In this document: positions 55,852 to 64,000 of the stretch, piece after piece | Position numbering within the stretch: position 1 is the stretch's first letter | Layout of the letters: every line of letters starts with the position of its first letter | NCBI RefSeq assembly: GCF_001904635.1 | Contig: NZ_MRCB01000005.1 | Coordinates: 103,511 to 167,510 of the forward strand | Length of the DNA: 64,000 nt | Origin: Hydrococcus rivularis NIES-593 | GTDB lineage: Bacteria > Cyanobacteriota > Cyanobacteriia > Cyanobacteriales > Microcystaceae | Direction: 5' to 3' | Translations under genes and position numbers: made by a program | Notes under the pieces: model-generated | Database searches by the model: none | What the model was told of the DNA's origin: nothing | The model's input: only the letters and a program-made list of their open reading frames with translations

Positions 55852-56499
55852 ATGACGAATTCTGCTTATGTTAATACTGGCAACGCCTGGGACTTGGATC
55901 TTTTCAAGCCCCAACCGACACAGGATAGCGAGTTTCTCAAACTGCTAGGTTTTCTTCCCGGACTTAAAGAAATCCTGATGTTACGTCAAGTGCATGCCCT
56001 AGAACATGCTACCGTTTGGGTTTTAAGCGAGACAAGTCAGCTTGAGAAGGAACAAGACTCAGAAAATTCTCGTCCGCAGGATAACGAAACCTTGGGCGGC
56101 TTGTCTACTGACCGGGGATTTTATCTCTACGGTCAAGTCAGCCAGCTAGATTTACAGCGAGCCGTCCGCACTGCTCTTCAAAGACTTCAAGGGGGCGAAT
56201 GGGATTTAGCCGTACACCCTCGCTGTGGGACTAATCTTTCAGTCTCAATGCTTTTAACGGCAGGATTAGCGTTGGGCGCTCACTTCCTTTTGCCGAGAGG
56301 TCCAATCGAACAACTAATCGGGTTAGGTCTAGCCGCTACTGTAGCGACTCAACTAGCTCCCGATTTAGGACTCACCGTTCAGAAGTATCTGACTACCGCG
56401 ATTCCCTTTAATCTGACGCTAACCGATATATCAGCAACTAAAGACCTCTGGGGACGTTCTGCCTATTTTGTTGCCGTACAATGGCAAGAGCCGCAATAA
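55852..56499 (+). CDS. DUF6391 family membrane protein
   Basis: 215 residues. LMLRQVHALEHATVWVLSE near residue 42 and VHPRCGTNLSVSMLLTAGLA near 120 are the conserved blocks, with two hydrophobic segments (about 125-145 and 150-170). The His-x3-His pair might bind metal. No function is known. It lies upstream of psaE but with a 145-base gap. Confidence 0.75.
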   Translation: MTNSAYVNTGNAWDLDLFKPQPTQDSEFLKLLGFLPGLKEILMLRQVHALEHATVWVLSETSQLEKEQDSENSRPQDNETLGGLSTDRGFYLYGQVSQLDLQRAVRTALQRLQGGEWDLAVHPRCGTNLSVSMLLTAGLALGAHFLLPRGPIEQLIGLGLAATVATQLAPDLGLTVQKYLTTAIPFNLTLTDISATKDLWGRSAYFVAVQWQEPQ

Positions 56500-56644
56500 A
56501 ACTTAAACTTTTGAGTTGCTAGGGAGTTCAGATCCAGTAGTACGCTTTTATAGAAGAAAAGAAAAATCTAGGTGCCTGTCCTTCTCAAGGATACGGTACT
56601 AGCAATCTTGAATTGGATACCGATATATCAAGGAAAACAAACTT

Positions 56645-56878
56645 ATGGCAATCGAACGTGGAGCAAAAGTTAGAATTCTTCGCAAAGAATCCTATTGGTA
56701 CGGAGATGTAGGCACTGTCGCCAGCGTTGAAAAAGGCGGCATTATTTATCCTTACATCGTTCGCTTTGATAAGGTCAACTACACTGGGTTTAGCGGCAAC
56801 GCTAGCGGGGTAAATACGAATAACTTTGCCGAACACGAACTTGAAGTAGTTGCAGCTCCTGCGAAGAAGGCAAAATAA
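56645..56878 (+). CDS. psaE: Photosystem I reaction centre subunit IV (PsaE)
   Basis: 77 residues, SH3-like fold on the stromal/cytosolic face of photosystem I, helping ferredoxin docking and cyclic electron flow. The sequence [58 protein letters not shown], and the final AEHELEVV are those of PsaE. The start is ATG 56645. No clear HLR1 site was seen in the 145 bases upstream. A strong terminator follows. Confidence 0.98.
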   Translation: MAIERGAKVRILRKESYWYGDVGTVASVEKGGIIYPYIVRFDKVNYTGFSGNASGVNTNNFAEHELEVVAAPAKKAK

Positions 56879-56940
56879 AGTGACTATGGTCGAGGTTGGG
56901 AGCCAGATTTCTTTGACCTCAACCAACCGCTATAGTAGTA

Positions 56941-56972
56941 GGGGGTATTTATTGCAATACCCCCTTATTTTT
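56941..56972 (+). terminator. Intrinsic terminator after psaE
   Basis: GGGGGTATT (56941-56949) and AATACCCCC (56956-56964) pair over nine bases around TATTGC, followed by TTATTTTTT. It separates the psaE transcript from mutM. Confidence 0.88.
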
Positions 56973-57002
56973 TCCTTCGTTAGTGAGCGAACGGACTTAA
57001 TC

Positions 57003-57851
57003 GTGCCAGAACTGCCCGAAGTAGAAACCGTCTGTCGGGGTCTCAATCAACTGACCCAAAAGCAAGTTATTCGCGGTGGGGAAGTGTTACTCAAGCGTAC
57101 TCTTGCTTACCCTCTTTGTGCGTCGGAATTTTGCCAAAACATTGTAGGAACCAAGATCGCTTGCTGGCAGCGACGCGGTAAATATTTGTTAGCTCAACTG
57201 ACGAACGCTTCATCAGAAAATGCGGGTTGGTTAGGCATTCACCTGCGCATGACCGGTCAAATATTGTGGTTAGAGCGCGATCGCCCTTTGCAAAAACACG
57301 TGCGCATTCGCCTATTTATGGAAGGCGATCGCGAGTTGCGTTTTGTCGATACGCGGACGTTTGGCAAGGTTTGGTGGGTGCCGCCAAAAGAGTCGCCAGA
57401 AAGGATTATTACGGGTTTGAAAAAATTGGGTATCGAACCGCTGTCTCCCGATTTTTCTTGGCAATACCTCCAACACAAGCTGCAAAATAGCCGTCGTCCG
57501 ATTAAAACCTTTTTGCTCGATCAGGAAATCGTCGCAGGCATTGGCAATATTTATGCCGACGAAGCTTTGTTTAAAAGTCAGATTAGACCAACTGCGATCG
57601 CACGAGATCTAACCCCAGAACAAATCGAACGCTTGCGACTGGCGATTATTGAAGTTTTGCAAACAGCTATTGACAAAGGCGGCACGACCTTTAGCGATTT
57701 TCGAGATGTCAAGGGAATTAATGGTAACTATGGCGGCGTTGCTTGGGTTTATGGTCGTGGCAACCAACCTTGTCGTCTCTGCGCAACTGCGATCGCGCGA
57801 GTGAAATTAGGCGGTCGTTCTACTCATTTTTGTCCTCAATGTCAGAGGTAG
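57003..57851 (+). CDS. mutM: Formamidopyrimidine-DNA glycosylase
   Basis: 282 residues. Starts GTG-Pro-Glu-Leu-Pro-Glu-Val-Glu-Thr-Val; the proline after the initiator is the catalytic N-terminus and the next glutamate the proton shuttle. The MTGQILW core, the LDQEIVAGIGNIYADEALF helix-two-turn-helix and the C-terminal zinc finger C-x2-C...C-x2-C (CRLC, CPQC) are complete. It removes 8-oxoguanine from DNA. Longer frames upstream (from 56850) are rejected because they cross the psaE 3' region and terminator. Confidence 0.96.
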   Translation: MPELPEVETVCRGLNQLTQKQVIRGGEVLLKRTLAYPLCASEFCQNIVGTKIACWQRRGKYLLAQLTNASSENAGWLGIHLRMTGQILWLERDRPLQKHVRIRLFMEGDRELRFVDTRTFGKVWWVPPKESPERIITGLKKLGIEPLSPDFSWQYLQHKLQNSRRPIKTFLLDQEIVAGIGNIYADEALFKSQIRPTAIARDLTPEQIERLRLAIIEVLQTAIDKGGTTFSDFRDVKGINGNYGGVAWVYGRGNQPCRLCATAIARVKLGGRSTHFCPQCQR

Positions 57852-57954
57852 TTTGATAGCGATCGCCAATGCCACTCCATGCCTTACTCAAGGACTTCCC
57901 CTAAGGAACTGTTAAAATAGACTGTGTTCTAGAGTAGGGTCAACTTTTCTAACC

Positions 57955-58353
57955 GTGACTTCAGTTCAACCTTCTCCGGCAACCGGACAAACTGTCGAAC
58001 TGGCACCGAGCTACAAAATCCCCTTGGTGCTAATCATAGCTGCAATTCCGATCGCTTGGATACAAATTTGGGTAGGTTTAGTTATCTCTCTGTTTGGGCT
58101 GTTTTTAATGCTTCAGACGGCAACTATTCGACTACAATTTACGGAAACGGCGCTAGATGTCTACCGCTCTGGAAAATTAATTCGGAATTTTCCCTATGCT
58201 GAATGGCAAAATTGGAAAATTTTTTGGGAGCGGGTGCCAATATTATTCTATTTTAGGGAAATTAAAAGTATTCATTTTTTGCCAATTCTATTCGATCCAA
58301 AAACTCTAAAAGCTTGTCTAGAAAACTACTACCCGCTGGAAAAATCGAATTAG
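57955..58353 (+). CDS. DUF3119 family membrane protein
   Basis: 132 residues with two adjacent hydrophobic segments (about 22-37 and 40-56) and the family block LQFTETALDVYRSGKLIRNF, PYAEWQNWKIFWERVPI, then FYFREIKSIHFLPILFDP. Function unknown; conserved in cyanobacteria and chloroplasts. GTG start at 57955. It is followed 52 bases later by the DUF3086 gene. Confidence 0.82.
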   Translation: MTSVQPSPATGQTVELAPSYKIPLVLIIAAIPIAWIQIWVGLVISLFGLFLMLQTATIRLQFTETALDVYRSGKLIRNFPYAEWQNWKIFWERVPILFYFREIKSIHFLPILFDPKTLKACLENYYPLEKSN

Positions 58354-58405
58354 GAATACAGCAAAGCATTTATAGGTCGCAGAATTTTAAGAGATTATTC
58401 GATTA

Positions 58406-59602
58406 ATGAATTCAGACGAATTACCCACCCAAAAATCAGATTTAACTTCTAATATACCGGATAACTCAAAAGAGTCTTTAGCGAAAGAAGTGGAAGCTGA
58501 AAAAATTGAATCGCAACCCGAAGCTTCAGATTTTTCTGAAGTAGAGTTTGTCGAACAAATCATAGAAGAAATCTCGCACGAATCAGCTTCGCCAGTTTTA
58601 GCAGAATCGAGTCAACCCAAGGTAGAACAAATAACTCAACAAGTTGCCAACCTAGAACGCCAAAAACAAACCCTCGAAGCAGAAATTAAAGAATTACAAC
58701 AGAGAAAAGCTCAAATGCTTTCCGAACAGATCGCCGAAACCCAAGAAACCTTGAGACGCATGGTTCAGGAAGCGATGAAAGAACTCGAGGGACGCAAACA
58801 AGCTTTAGAAATCTCGATCGAGCAACTCGAACGCCGCAGAGATCGCATTCGCGAAGAAATGCGTACCAGTTTTGCCGGAGTATCCCAAGATCTAGCGATT
58901 CGAGTACAAGGATTTAAAGATTACTTAGTCGGTAGCTTACAAGATTTAGCGGCGGCAGCAGAACAGTTAGAATTACCTGCCTTTGAGAAATGGGAAAAAC
59001 CAACAGAGACAGCAGCAAAACCCGAACCTCCCGCTGAAGAATCCTTCGCACCGCAATTTGCCCAACAAAGATTTCAAGATCGAACCAGAGAAATTCAAAG
59101 AATTTTAGAACAATATCGCACTCGTCCCGACTATTATGGTCCTCCTTGGCAACTGCGACGTACCTTTGAACCAATTCACGCCGAACGAGTACAAAACTGG
59201 TTTTTCTCTCAAGGCGGACGGGGAGCAATTCGCACTATGGGCAGCCGCCTGCAAAATATCCTAATTGCTTCGGCAATAATTTCAGTATTGCACAGGATTT
59301 ATGGCGATCGCTCTCGAACGCTGGTACTGGCAAATACTCCCGAACGATTGGGAGAATGGCGGCGGGGACTGCAAGACTGCTTGGGAATCTCTCGCAGCGA
59401 TTTTGGACCAGAACGCGGCGTGACCCTGTTTGAATCCGCAGAAGCGTTAGTCCAAAAAGCCGAACGTCTGGTCGAGAAGAAACAACTTCCCCTGGTTATT
59501 ATTGACGAAACCGAAAATGAAGTGAATCTTTCTCTTTTACAGTTTCCTTTGTGGCTTGCTTTTGCTGCCGATCCCCAACAAATGTCTAGCTACACATATT
59601 AG
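58406..59602 (+). CDS. DUF3086 family protein
   Basis: 398 residues. Acidic N-terminus, a coiled coil at about 72-155 (LERQKQTLEAEIKELQQRKA), then the DUF3086 domain at about 215-395 with YRTRPDYYGPPWQLRRTFE, HAERVQNWFFSQGGRGAIRT, LVLANTPERLGEWRRGLQD and VIIDETENEVNLSLLQFPLW. It probably acts as a soluble scaffold or regulator. It is in the same direction as DUF3119 (52-base gap). Confidence 0.82.
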   Translation: MNSDELPTQKSDLTSNIPDNSKESLAKEVEAEKIESQPEASDFSEVEFVEQIIEEISHESASPVLAESSQPKVEQITQQVANLERQKQTLEAEIKELQQRKAQMLSEQIAETQETLRRMVQEAMKELEGRKQALEISIEQLERRRDRIREEMRTSFAGVSQDLAIRVQGFKDYLVGSLQDLAAAAEQLELPAFEKWEKPTETAAKPEPPAEESFAPQFAQQRFQDRTREIQRILEQYRTRPDYYGPPWQLRRTFEPIHAERVQNWFFSQGGRGAIRTMGSRLQNILIASAIISVLHRIYGDRSRTLVLANTPERLGEWRRGLQDCLGISRSDFGPERGVTLFESAEALVQKAERLVEKKQLPLVIIDETENEVNLSLLQFPLWLAFAADPQQMSSYTY

Positions 59603-59613
59603 GTAGGGTTAGT

Positions 59614-59745
59614 GGTGAGTCGTTAGTGGCGAAAGACTCTAGACTCTCGATCGATTAAAAGACTTTCAAGCCCACGTACTTTAGTCGTGGGATAATCTAA
59701 AATCATAAATCCTTTCATCAGTTGACTAACCACTAACGACTCACC
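59614..59745. repeat. 132-base element with perfect 16-base inverted ends and internal hairpin
   Basis: GGTGAGTCGTTAGTGG (59614-59629) recurs exactly inverted at 59730-59745, directly before the plsY ATG. Inside, CCCACG...CGTGGG (59671-59691) with the flank CAAG resembles the CCCACG/CGTGGG hairpins at ends of IS200/IS605-family elements. No transposase is present. The right end occupies the place of the plsY ribosome binding site. Confidence 0.6.
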
Positions 59746-60396
59746 ATGCTTGTCTCTATACTTATTAGCGGACTACTCACAATCGTTGCTTATTTGTTCG
59801 GTTCGATTCCGACTGGATATCTAGCCGGACGCTATCTCAAAGGAATCGATATTAGAGAGCATGGTTCTGGTTCGACTGGGGCAACTAATGTTCTGAGAAC
59901 GCTAGGAAAAGGTGCTGGAATCGCGGTTTTATTAATCGATCTCCTCAAAGGAGCGATCGCAGTTGCATTGGTCGATCTTTTTTATGCGGTTTATCCTACA
60001 GAAATTCTTCCTGCCAATTGGCAACCTTGGCTGATTGTTGCCACGGGTTTAGCGGCGATCTTCGGTCACAGTAAATCGATTTTTCTCAACTTTAGCGGAG
60101 GGAAATCTGTAGCCACTGGCTTAGGCATTTTATTAGTCATGAACCCTGTTGTGGCTTTGGGAGCGTTAGCAAGTTTTTTAATCGTTTTGGCACTGTCGAG
60201 AATCGTTTCTCTCAGTTCGATTGGCAGCGCGATCGCGGTTAATATATTAATGATTTTTCTCAAACAACCCCTTCCTTATATTCTATTTGCAGCCATAGCG
60301 GGGATATATGTAATCGTTCGTCACCGAAGCAATATCAGTCGTCTTCTTGCCGGAACCGAACCTCGGATCGGACAAAAATTACAAGAAGAAGCTTGA
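59746..60396 (+). CDS. plsY: Glycerol-3-phosphate acyltransferase PlsY
   Basis: 216 residues, seven hydrophobic segments. The three PlsY motifs are visible: GSGSTGATNVLRTLGKGAG, FGHSKSIFLNFSGGKSVATG and RHRSNISRLLAGTEPRIGQK. It acylates glycerol 3-phosphate from acyl-phosphate, the first step of phospholipid and galactolipid synthesis. The start codon directly abuts an inverted repeat. gpsA, which makes its substrate, is in the window at 3.3 kb. Confidence 0.95.
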   Translation: MLVSILISGLLTIVAYLFGSIPTGYLAGRYLKGIDIREHGSGSTGATNVLRTLGKGAGIAVLLIDLLKGAIAVALVDLFYAVYPTEILPANWQPWLIVATGLAAIFGHSKSIFLNFSGGKSVATGLGILLVMNPVVALGALASFLIVLALSRIVSLSSIGSAIAVNILMIFLKQPLPYILFAAIAGIYVIVRHRSNISRLLAGTEPRIGQKLQEEA

Positions 60397-60408
60397 TGCT
60401 AATCGTCA

Positions 60409-62304
60409 TTAAGCCAAACTATCCCAATAATAGCGATCGCTATCGTAGGTGTTCAAGAGTCCGGTAAATAAGCGGTCTAATTGTCCGCTACAGTAAGCGG
60501 GCGGAGATATCATCTCTGTGGCATTAATAAAATACCCTCGAATTGCCTTGAGAATGGAAGGCTTGCCCTCAGATTCGTCGGAATCGGCGTATCGATTGCC
60601 TAAATTAAGAACGCTCAGCCAAGCATCTACGGTGGGAGGAAGTTCTCTAGCCAAACGAAAAGTTATTTTCTCGTCAGAAAGCGATTGGACGTAAGCAGGT
60701 GATAAAAACGGTCGATAGGTTGGGGCCGCAGGCGTTAGCTGTTCGACAAAGGCTAAAGCGATCGCCTTTGCCATTTGTCGCATCGATTCGGCATCTTTTC
60801 CCATCACCTCTTGCACTAAAGTACTCTGTCCGACAGTACTATTTAAATTACTGATATCCGTCAAGCTCATATGAGTTGCGCCGATCGCAACTAGAAGGTA
60901 TTTTTCTCCCGACAATTGCTTAAACGGTTGCAGTTGGTGAGAGATAGTTGGCGTGATCCCATCCGCCGATGAAGACACAATTAATGTCGGCACCTTGACC
61001 CCAGACAAATCATTGCCGAAGAGATTGCCGATAATGGGATTGAAGGCAATGACTTGGGCGACTCTGGGATCTCTAAACTGTCGTCTTCCGTAAGGCAATT
61101 CGGAAGCCGCACATTGCAACCAGTCGGCAGGCGAACGCTGTAGAATAGACACGGCTTGGCAAAAGCCGCGCAGCGCTTTCGGATTGAGTTCTGCTCCAGC
61201 GACGGCTAAAGCCGTATAACCGCCATAGGAGTGACCGATAACCGTTACTTGCCGCACGTTTAATTTACCTTTCAGGACACCTTTGCGTCGGTTGAGGATC
61301 TCTAGTTTATCGAGTAAGAAACTAATGTCTTGAGGGCGATCGATAAACTCGGAGGCAGGCAATAGCTGACTGACTCGCATGCCCAGGGCTTTTTTCACTA
61401 GCACGGCAATATTGCTACCGGGATGGTCTAGGGCAGCAACTGTCATGCCGTAGGACGCTAGATGTCGGGCAAGATAGCGCAGAAATTTGCGATCGGCTGC
61501 AAATCCATGAGAGATGACGACCAAAGGACCGCGAGTATTGCTGCTGTAGTAAATGTCTACGGGAATATTGCGCTGTCTCGTTCCATCTTTCAACCTTAAC
61601 GTCACCATCGAAACGGCTTCGTTGCCCGATACAGTTGGATCTATACCGAGAGGAACATTTTCATTTGCCTCTACTCGAAGGTCGCGTTCTAGTCGAGGAC
61701 TCATCATTTGATTTTGCCAAGCGGAAGCATTGAGTTGCACGGCGATCTTAGCCACCTCGGCAAGATCGACGGTAAGAGTTGCGTCGGGATAGGCGCGTAC
61801 AAAACTCAGAAAATTCAGAGCATCTCTTCCGTGCAAAGCAAGGCTGAAGGTATCTTTAATCCGTTGTGCGTCGGTTCCCGGTAGCGCTTTGCTGAGTTGG
61901 TCGAGTAATTTTTCCCCATCGGGAGAGCTAAATAAATCTGCTAGAAGTGGCTCGACTAGAGCCGAATCGACGTACAGGCTTTTAGTAAACGCCTGCTTGA
62001 TAGTGGGGGTTAACAAAAACTTATAGGATTTTAGCGAGGATGGCACTTCTCCCGTCTTGGCTAAATGTTCTAGGGACTTTACCTCGACTGAGTGCTCAAA
62101 AAGTCCCGCGCGAACGCTTAAGCGTTCGGCTGCCCAAGCAGAAGGAGCAATCCAATAACCGAGGGAAAATAGAAGGGCGGCAATGCTGCCGAATAAGGGA
62201 ATGGAAGAGTGGAAGAGCTTTTGAGGTTCTGTGCGATCGCCCGCGATCGCGCCTTCAGGAAATTCAGATTCATTATCATTACGCCAACCGAGCCAAGATT
62301 TCAT
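60409..62304 (-). CDS. Exported DUF1400 alpha/beta hydrolase
   Basis: 631 residues. A signal peptide (hydrophobic about 37-57, ending PSAWA-AE) leads to the DUF1400 domain (about 58-190; AERLSVRAGLFEHSVEVKSL, TPTIKQAFTKSLYVDSALV). The hydrolase domain (about 245-540) has VISHGFAADRKFLRYLARHL, the nucleophile elbow GHSYGGYTALAV, an acid in SSSADGITPTI and a histidine in GATHMSL. It probably acts in the periplasm as an esterase or lipase; substrate unknown. An N-terminal polar extension of about 35 residues before the signal helix is unusual. It is convergent with plsY. Confidence 0.85.
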   Translation of the reverse strand: MKSWLGWRNDNESEFPEGAIAGDRTEPQKLFHSSIPLFGSIAALLFSLGYWIAPSAWAAERLSVRAGLFEHSVEVKSLEHLAKTGEVPSSLKSYKFLLTPTIKQAFTKSLYVDSALVEPLLADLFSSPDGEKLLDQLSKALPGTDAQRIKDTFSLALHGRDALNFLSFVRAYPDATLTVDLAEVAKIAVQLNASAWQNQMMSPRLERDLRVEANENVPLGIDPTVSGNEAVSMVTLRLKDGTRQRNIPVDIYYSSNTRGPLVVISHGFAADRKFLRYLARHLASYGMTVAALDHPGSNIAVLVKKALGMRVSQLLPASEFIDRPQDISFLLDKLEILNRRKGVLKGKLNVRQVTVIGHSYGGYTALAVAGAELNPKALRGFCQAVSILQRSPADWLQCAASELPYGRRQFRDPRVAQVIAFNPIIGNLFGNDLSGVKVPTLIVSSSADGITPTISHQLQPFKQLSGEKYLLVAIGATHMSLTDISNLNSTVGQSTLVQEVMGKDAESMRQMAKAIALAFVEQLTPAAPTYRPFLSPAYVQSLSDEKITFRLARELPPTVDAWLSVLNLGNRYADSDESEGKPSILKAIRGYFINATEMISPPAYCSGQLDRLFTGLLNTYDSDRYYWDSLA

Positions 62305-62451
62305 AAGTCCGGTCTAATTGATAAGAGGAAAAAATTGTTAGTCTTAGCCCCTCTGCGATCCCGATGGTGGCGCGATCGATCCGAGCTAGCAAACTTCTTT
62401 TTATAGATTGCCCCGAAAACCTATCTTTGTATCGATTTACCGTTCAAATTT

Positions 62452-62631
62452 TTATAAATGTAATCCAGCAATTTCTCCCGTTAAAATTGCCCCCATTAAC
62501 TGCTCTAAATAAACGCGATCTTCAGCCGACAAAATTGTATCGGGATGGCAGATTCTCATCACTTCTGCTTTGAGCGTCGGATCGAGATAACCATCTCTTA
62601 AACCCTGTTTGAAGATCTCCTTAAGACTCAT
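62452..62631 (-). CDS. Small conserved protein
   Basis: 59 residues from ATG 62631: MSLKEIFKQGLRDGYLDPTL, KAEVMRICHPDTILSAEDRV, YLEQLMGAILTGEIAGLHL. Well-formed amphipathic helices support a real gene. The frame also opens at 62682. I do not know a function. It lies between dusB and the DUF1400 gene, on the same strand as both. Confidence 0.6.
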   Translation of the reverse strand: MSLKEIFKQGLRDGYLDPTLKAEVMRICHPDTILSAEDRVYLEQLMGAILTGEIAGLHL

Positions 62632-62761
62632 AGTTTTTCGAGGCTTTCTATAAAATCTATTATCGCTCTCAAACTCAAGCATGGCTTCTATCGTTTGACC
62701 TAAATTTCAGCGTAAGCTCCTAATTTCGGCATGTCAGTCCCATTTAAAAGGGAAAAAAATA

Positions 62762-63778
62762 CTACTTTTCCAAACCAACCAGACGAGCGATGGCGCGATC
62801 GAGCAACTCGCATCCTTCCTCGACGGTTTCGATCCGAGATACTTTATCTCGTAACTCAGATGCGCCAGCAAATTCCGTACAATACCAAGCCAGATGCTTT
62901 CTAGCCTGAAAAATGCCTCGTTTGCCTTTATATTCCCACAGAAGGCACAAATGCTCTTTGGCACATTCGAGACGTTCGACGGCTGTCGGCGATGGTATTG
63001 GGTTCCCCGTCTTCAAAAAATAATCGATCTCTCCAACTAAAAAAGGATACCCTAGGGTTCCCCGCGAACACATGACTCCATCCGCGCTCGTCTCTTCTAA
63101 ACAGCGCACGGCGGATTCGACAGAAATGATATCTCCGTTGGCAATGACAGGAATTGAGAGTACTTCCTTGACTCGTGCGATCCAGTCCCACCGTGCCGAA
63201 CCGTTGTATCCTTGAGCGCGGGTGCGTCCGTGCAAAGTCAGCATTGCTGCGCCTGCGTCTTCCATTCGTTTGGCGAAGTCGAGAATGTTGATTTCGCGAT
63301 CGTCCCAGCCAAGGCGAGTTTTGACGGTTACGGGAACATCGATCGCTCCGGCGACTTCTTTGACGATCGCTGCGGCAATTTCTGGCTGGCGCAGTAAAGA
63401 AGAACCGCCCCCTTTTTTAGTAATTTTATTAACCGGACAGCCCATGTTGATATCGATTGTTTGAGCGCCCTCTGCTACTGCTTTCTGGGCGGCATCAGCC
63501 ATAAAATCGGGGCGACAGTCGAACAGTTGAATGCTAATCGGCTGTTCGTCGGGGTCGATTTCCATGATTCTCGGCAGTTCCTTGAGGTGATGGATTTCGG
63601 TCGCGCTTACCATTTCCGTGTACATCATCGATTTTGGTGCATAACGCCTCACCAAGCGTCGAAATACCAAATCGGTCACCCCAGAGAGAGGAGACTGCAA
63701 AACGCGGCTATTAACCTCAAGCGAACCGATCTTTAGAGGTGTGGAGAGTTTGGTTTGTAGGCTGGGAGATAGGGTCAT
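62762..63778 (-). CDS. dusB: tRNA-dihydrouridine synthase DusB
   Basis: 338 residues. FMN-dependent TIM-barrel reductase of tRNA uridines. Motifs: LQSPLSGVTDLVFRRLVRRY, MYTEMVSATEIHH, the catalytic Cys in TIDINMGCPVNKITKKGGGS, VTVKTRLGWDDREINILDFA, LTLHGRTRAQGYNG and the FMN phosphate loop GVMCSRGTLGYPFL. The length is usual. Start ATG 63778. Confidence 0.93.
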   Translation of the reverse strand: MTLSPSLQTKLSTPLKIGSLEVNSRVLQSPLSGVTDLVFRRLVRRYAPKSMMYTEMVSATEIHHLKELPRIMEIDPDEQPISIQLFDCRPDFMADAAQKAVAEGAQTIDINMGCPVNKITKKGGGSSLLRQPEIAAAIVKEVAGAIDVPVTVKTRLGWDDREINILDFAKRMEDAGAAMLTLHGRTRAQGYNGSARWDWIARVKEVLSIPVIANGDIISVESAVRCLEETSADGVMCSRGTLGYPFLVGEIDYFLKTGNPIPSPTAVERLECAKEHLCLLWEYKGKRGIFQARKHLAWYCTEFAGASELRDKVSRIETVEEGCELLDRAIARLVGLEK

Positions 63779-63800
63779 TTAAGGGTGAAAGACAGAAGTC

Positions 63801-63828
63801 GGAAGTCGGAATTCGGAAGTCGGAATTC
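63801..63828 (+). repeat. 14-base tandem repeat
   Basis: GGAAGTCGGAATTC occurs twice head to tail (63801-63814, 63815-63828), with partial units on both sides (GAAGTC at 63795, GG at 63829). It is low-complexity intergenic text upstream of dusB. Confidence 0.85.
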
Positions 63829-63924
63829 GGGGCGGGGCAGCTAATACTATTGCTAAAAAAGAACGCTACAGATGTTCTCTGAGGGAGTCTTATACCAATT
63901 TTCAGGTTTTCGCGATCGACATTC

Positions 63925-63966
63925 TTCTCCCCTCTCCCAATTTGGTAGAGGGGTTGGGGGTGAGGG
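63925..63966 (+). repeat. MITE-like repeat fragment, copy D
   Basis: CCCCTCTCCC...TAGAGGGG-TTGGGGGTGAGGG matches the hairpin end of MITE copies A and B. Neither terminal repeat is present in the window, so it is a fragment. The remaining bases to 64000 hold no gene. Confidence 0.5.
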
Positions 63967-64000
63967 CGATCGACTATCTGTGTCATTAATGAATGAAAAA

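Noticed and set aside
56850..57002. Long frame upstream of mutM
   Set aside because: It includes the psaE 3' region and a strong terminator; mutM must begin with the catalytic Pro after the initiator.
1..64000. tRNA, rRNA, RNase P RNA or CRISPR array
   Set aside because: Read for T-loop GTTCRANNC contexts, RNase P core and regularly spaced direct repeats; none found. A dedicated search (tRNAscan-SE, Infernal, CRISPR finder) would be decisive.

Overview
The window is chromosomal DNA from a cyanobacterium. It carries psaE (photosystem I), psb28 (photosystem II), btpA (photosystem I biogenesis), a high-light-inducible protein gene with an RpaB-type HLR1 site, a phycobilisome-linker (CpcD-like) domain, several cyanobacterial DUF families (DUF3067, DUF3086, DUF3119, DUF6391, DUF1400) and very many copies of the HIP1 octamer GCGATCGC. 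I cannot name the species. The mix of surface-glycan genes, short dispersed repeats and decaying paralogues would fit a unicellular-colonial or filamentous cyanobacterium with a fairly large genome. No rRNA, tRNA or CRISPR array was found.

Layout. 0-5.8 kb: coaR-type cobalt sensor, ribulokinase-like FGGY kinase, Nudix hydrolase, gpsA, and a CpcD-like protein next to a coiled-coil protein. 5.9-12.1 kb: mutL, a DICT-GAF histidine kinase, DUF3067, tatC and a membrane protein. 12.1-17.5 kb: a MITE-like element, lipA, a response regulator, moaB, psb28, glmM and hli. 17.6-21.1 kb: a four-gene unit with ATGA overlaps (small membrane protein, metal-type MerR regulator, exported WD40 protein, Nnr metabolite-repair enzyme). 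21.1-31.1 kb: a minus-strand operon for a surface glycan or glycolipid (GT2, methyltransferase, flippase-like protein, DegT aminotransferase, methyltransferase, GMC oxidoreductase, two damaged copies of a large polytopic membrane protein). 31.4-41.4 kb: MFS transporter, SDR, hemE, VKOR-thioredoxin fusion, btpA, rimO, DEAD-box helicase, hemC. 41.5-44.7 kb: a small AT-rich island (Uma2 nuclease, 57-residue protein, DndD-like SMC ATPase) bordered by a MITE, a possible defence module. 44.9-50.1 kb: acyltransferase, an unrecognised gene remnant, a frameshifted methyltransferase, a coiled-coil protein, csaB. 50.4-64 kb: rsmB, a TerB-like protein, dps, a ZIP transporter, GT4, psaE, mutM, DUF3119, DUF3086, plsY, an exported DUF1400 hydrolase and dusB.

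How the genes work together. Photosynthesis maintenance (psb28, btpA, psaE, hli), tetrapyrrole synthesis (hemC, hemE), disulfide formation (VKOR), protein export (tatC), lipid synthesis (gpsA, plsY, acyltransferase) and envelope glycans (glmM, csaB, GT2/GT4 genes) are all represented, mostly as single genes or short operons, as is usual in cyanobacteria. The less ordinary content is the DndD-like/Uma2 island, the glycan operon with its tandem decaying membrane-protein genes, the CpcD-like protein with a basic tail, a family of roughly 140-150 bp MITEs with inverted ends, and several frameshifted or truncated genes.
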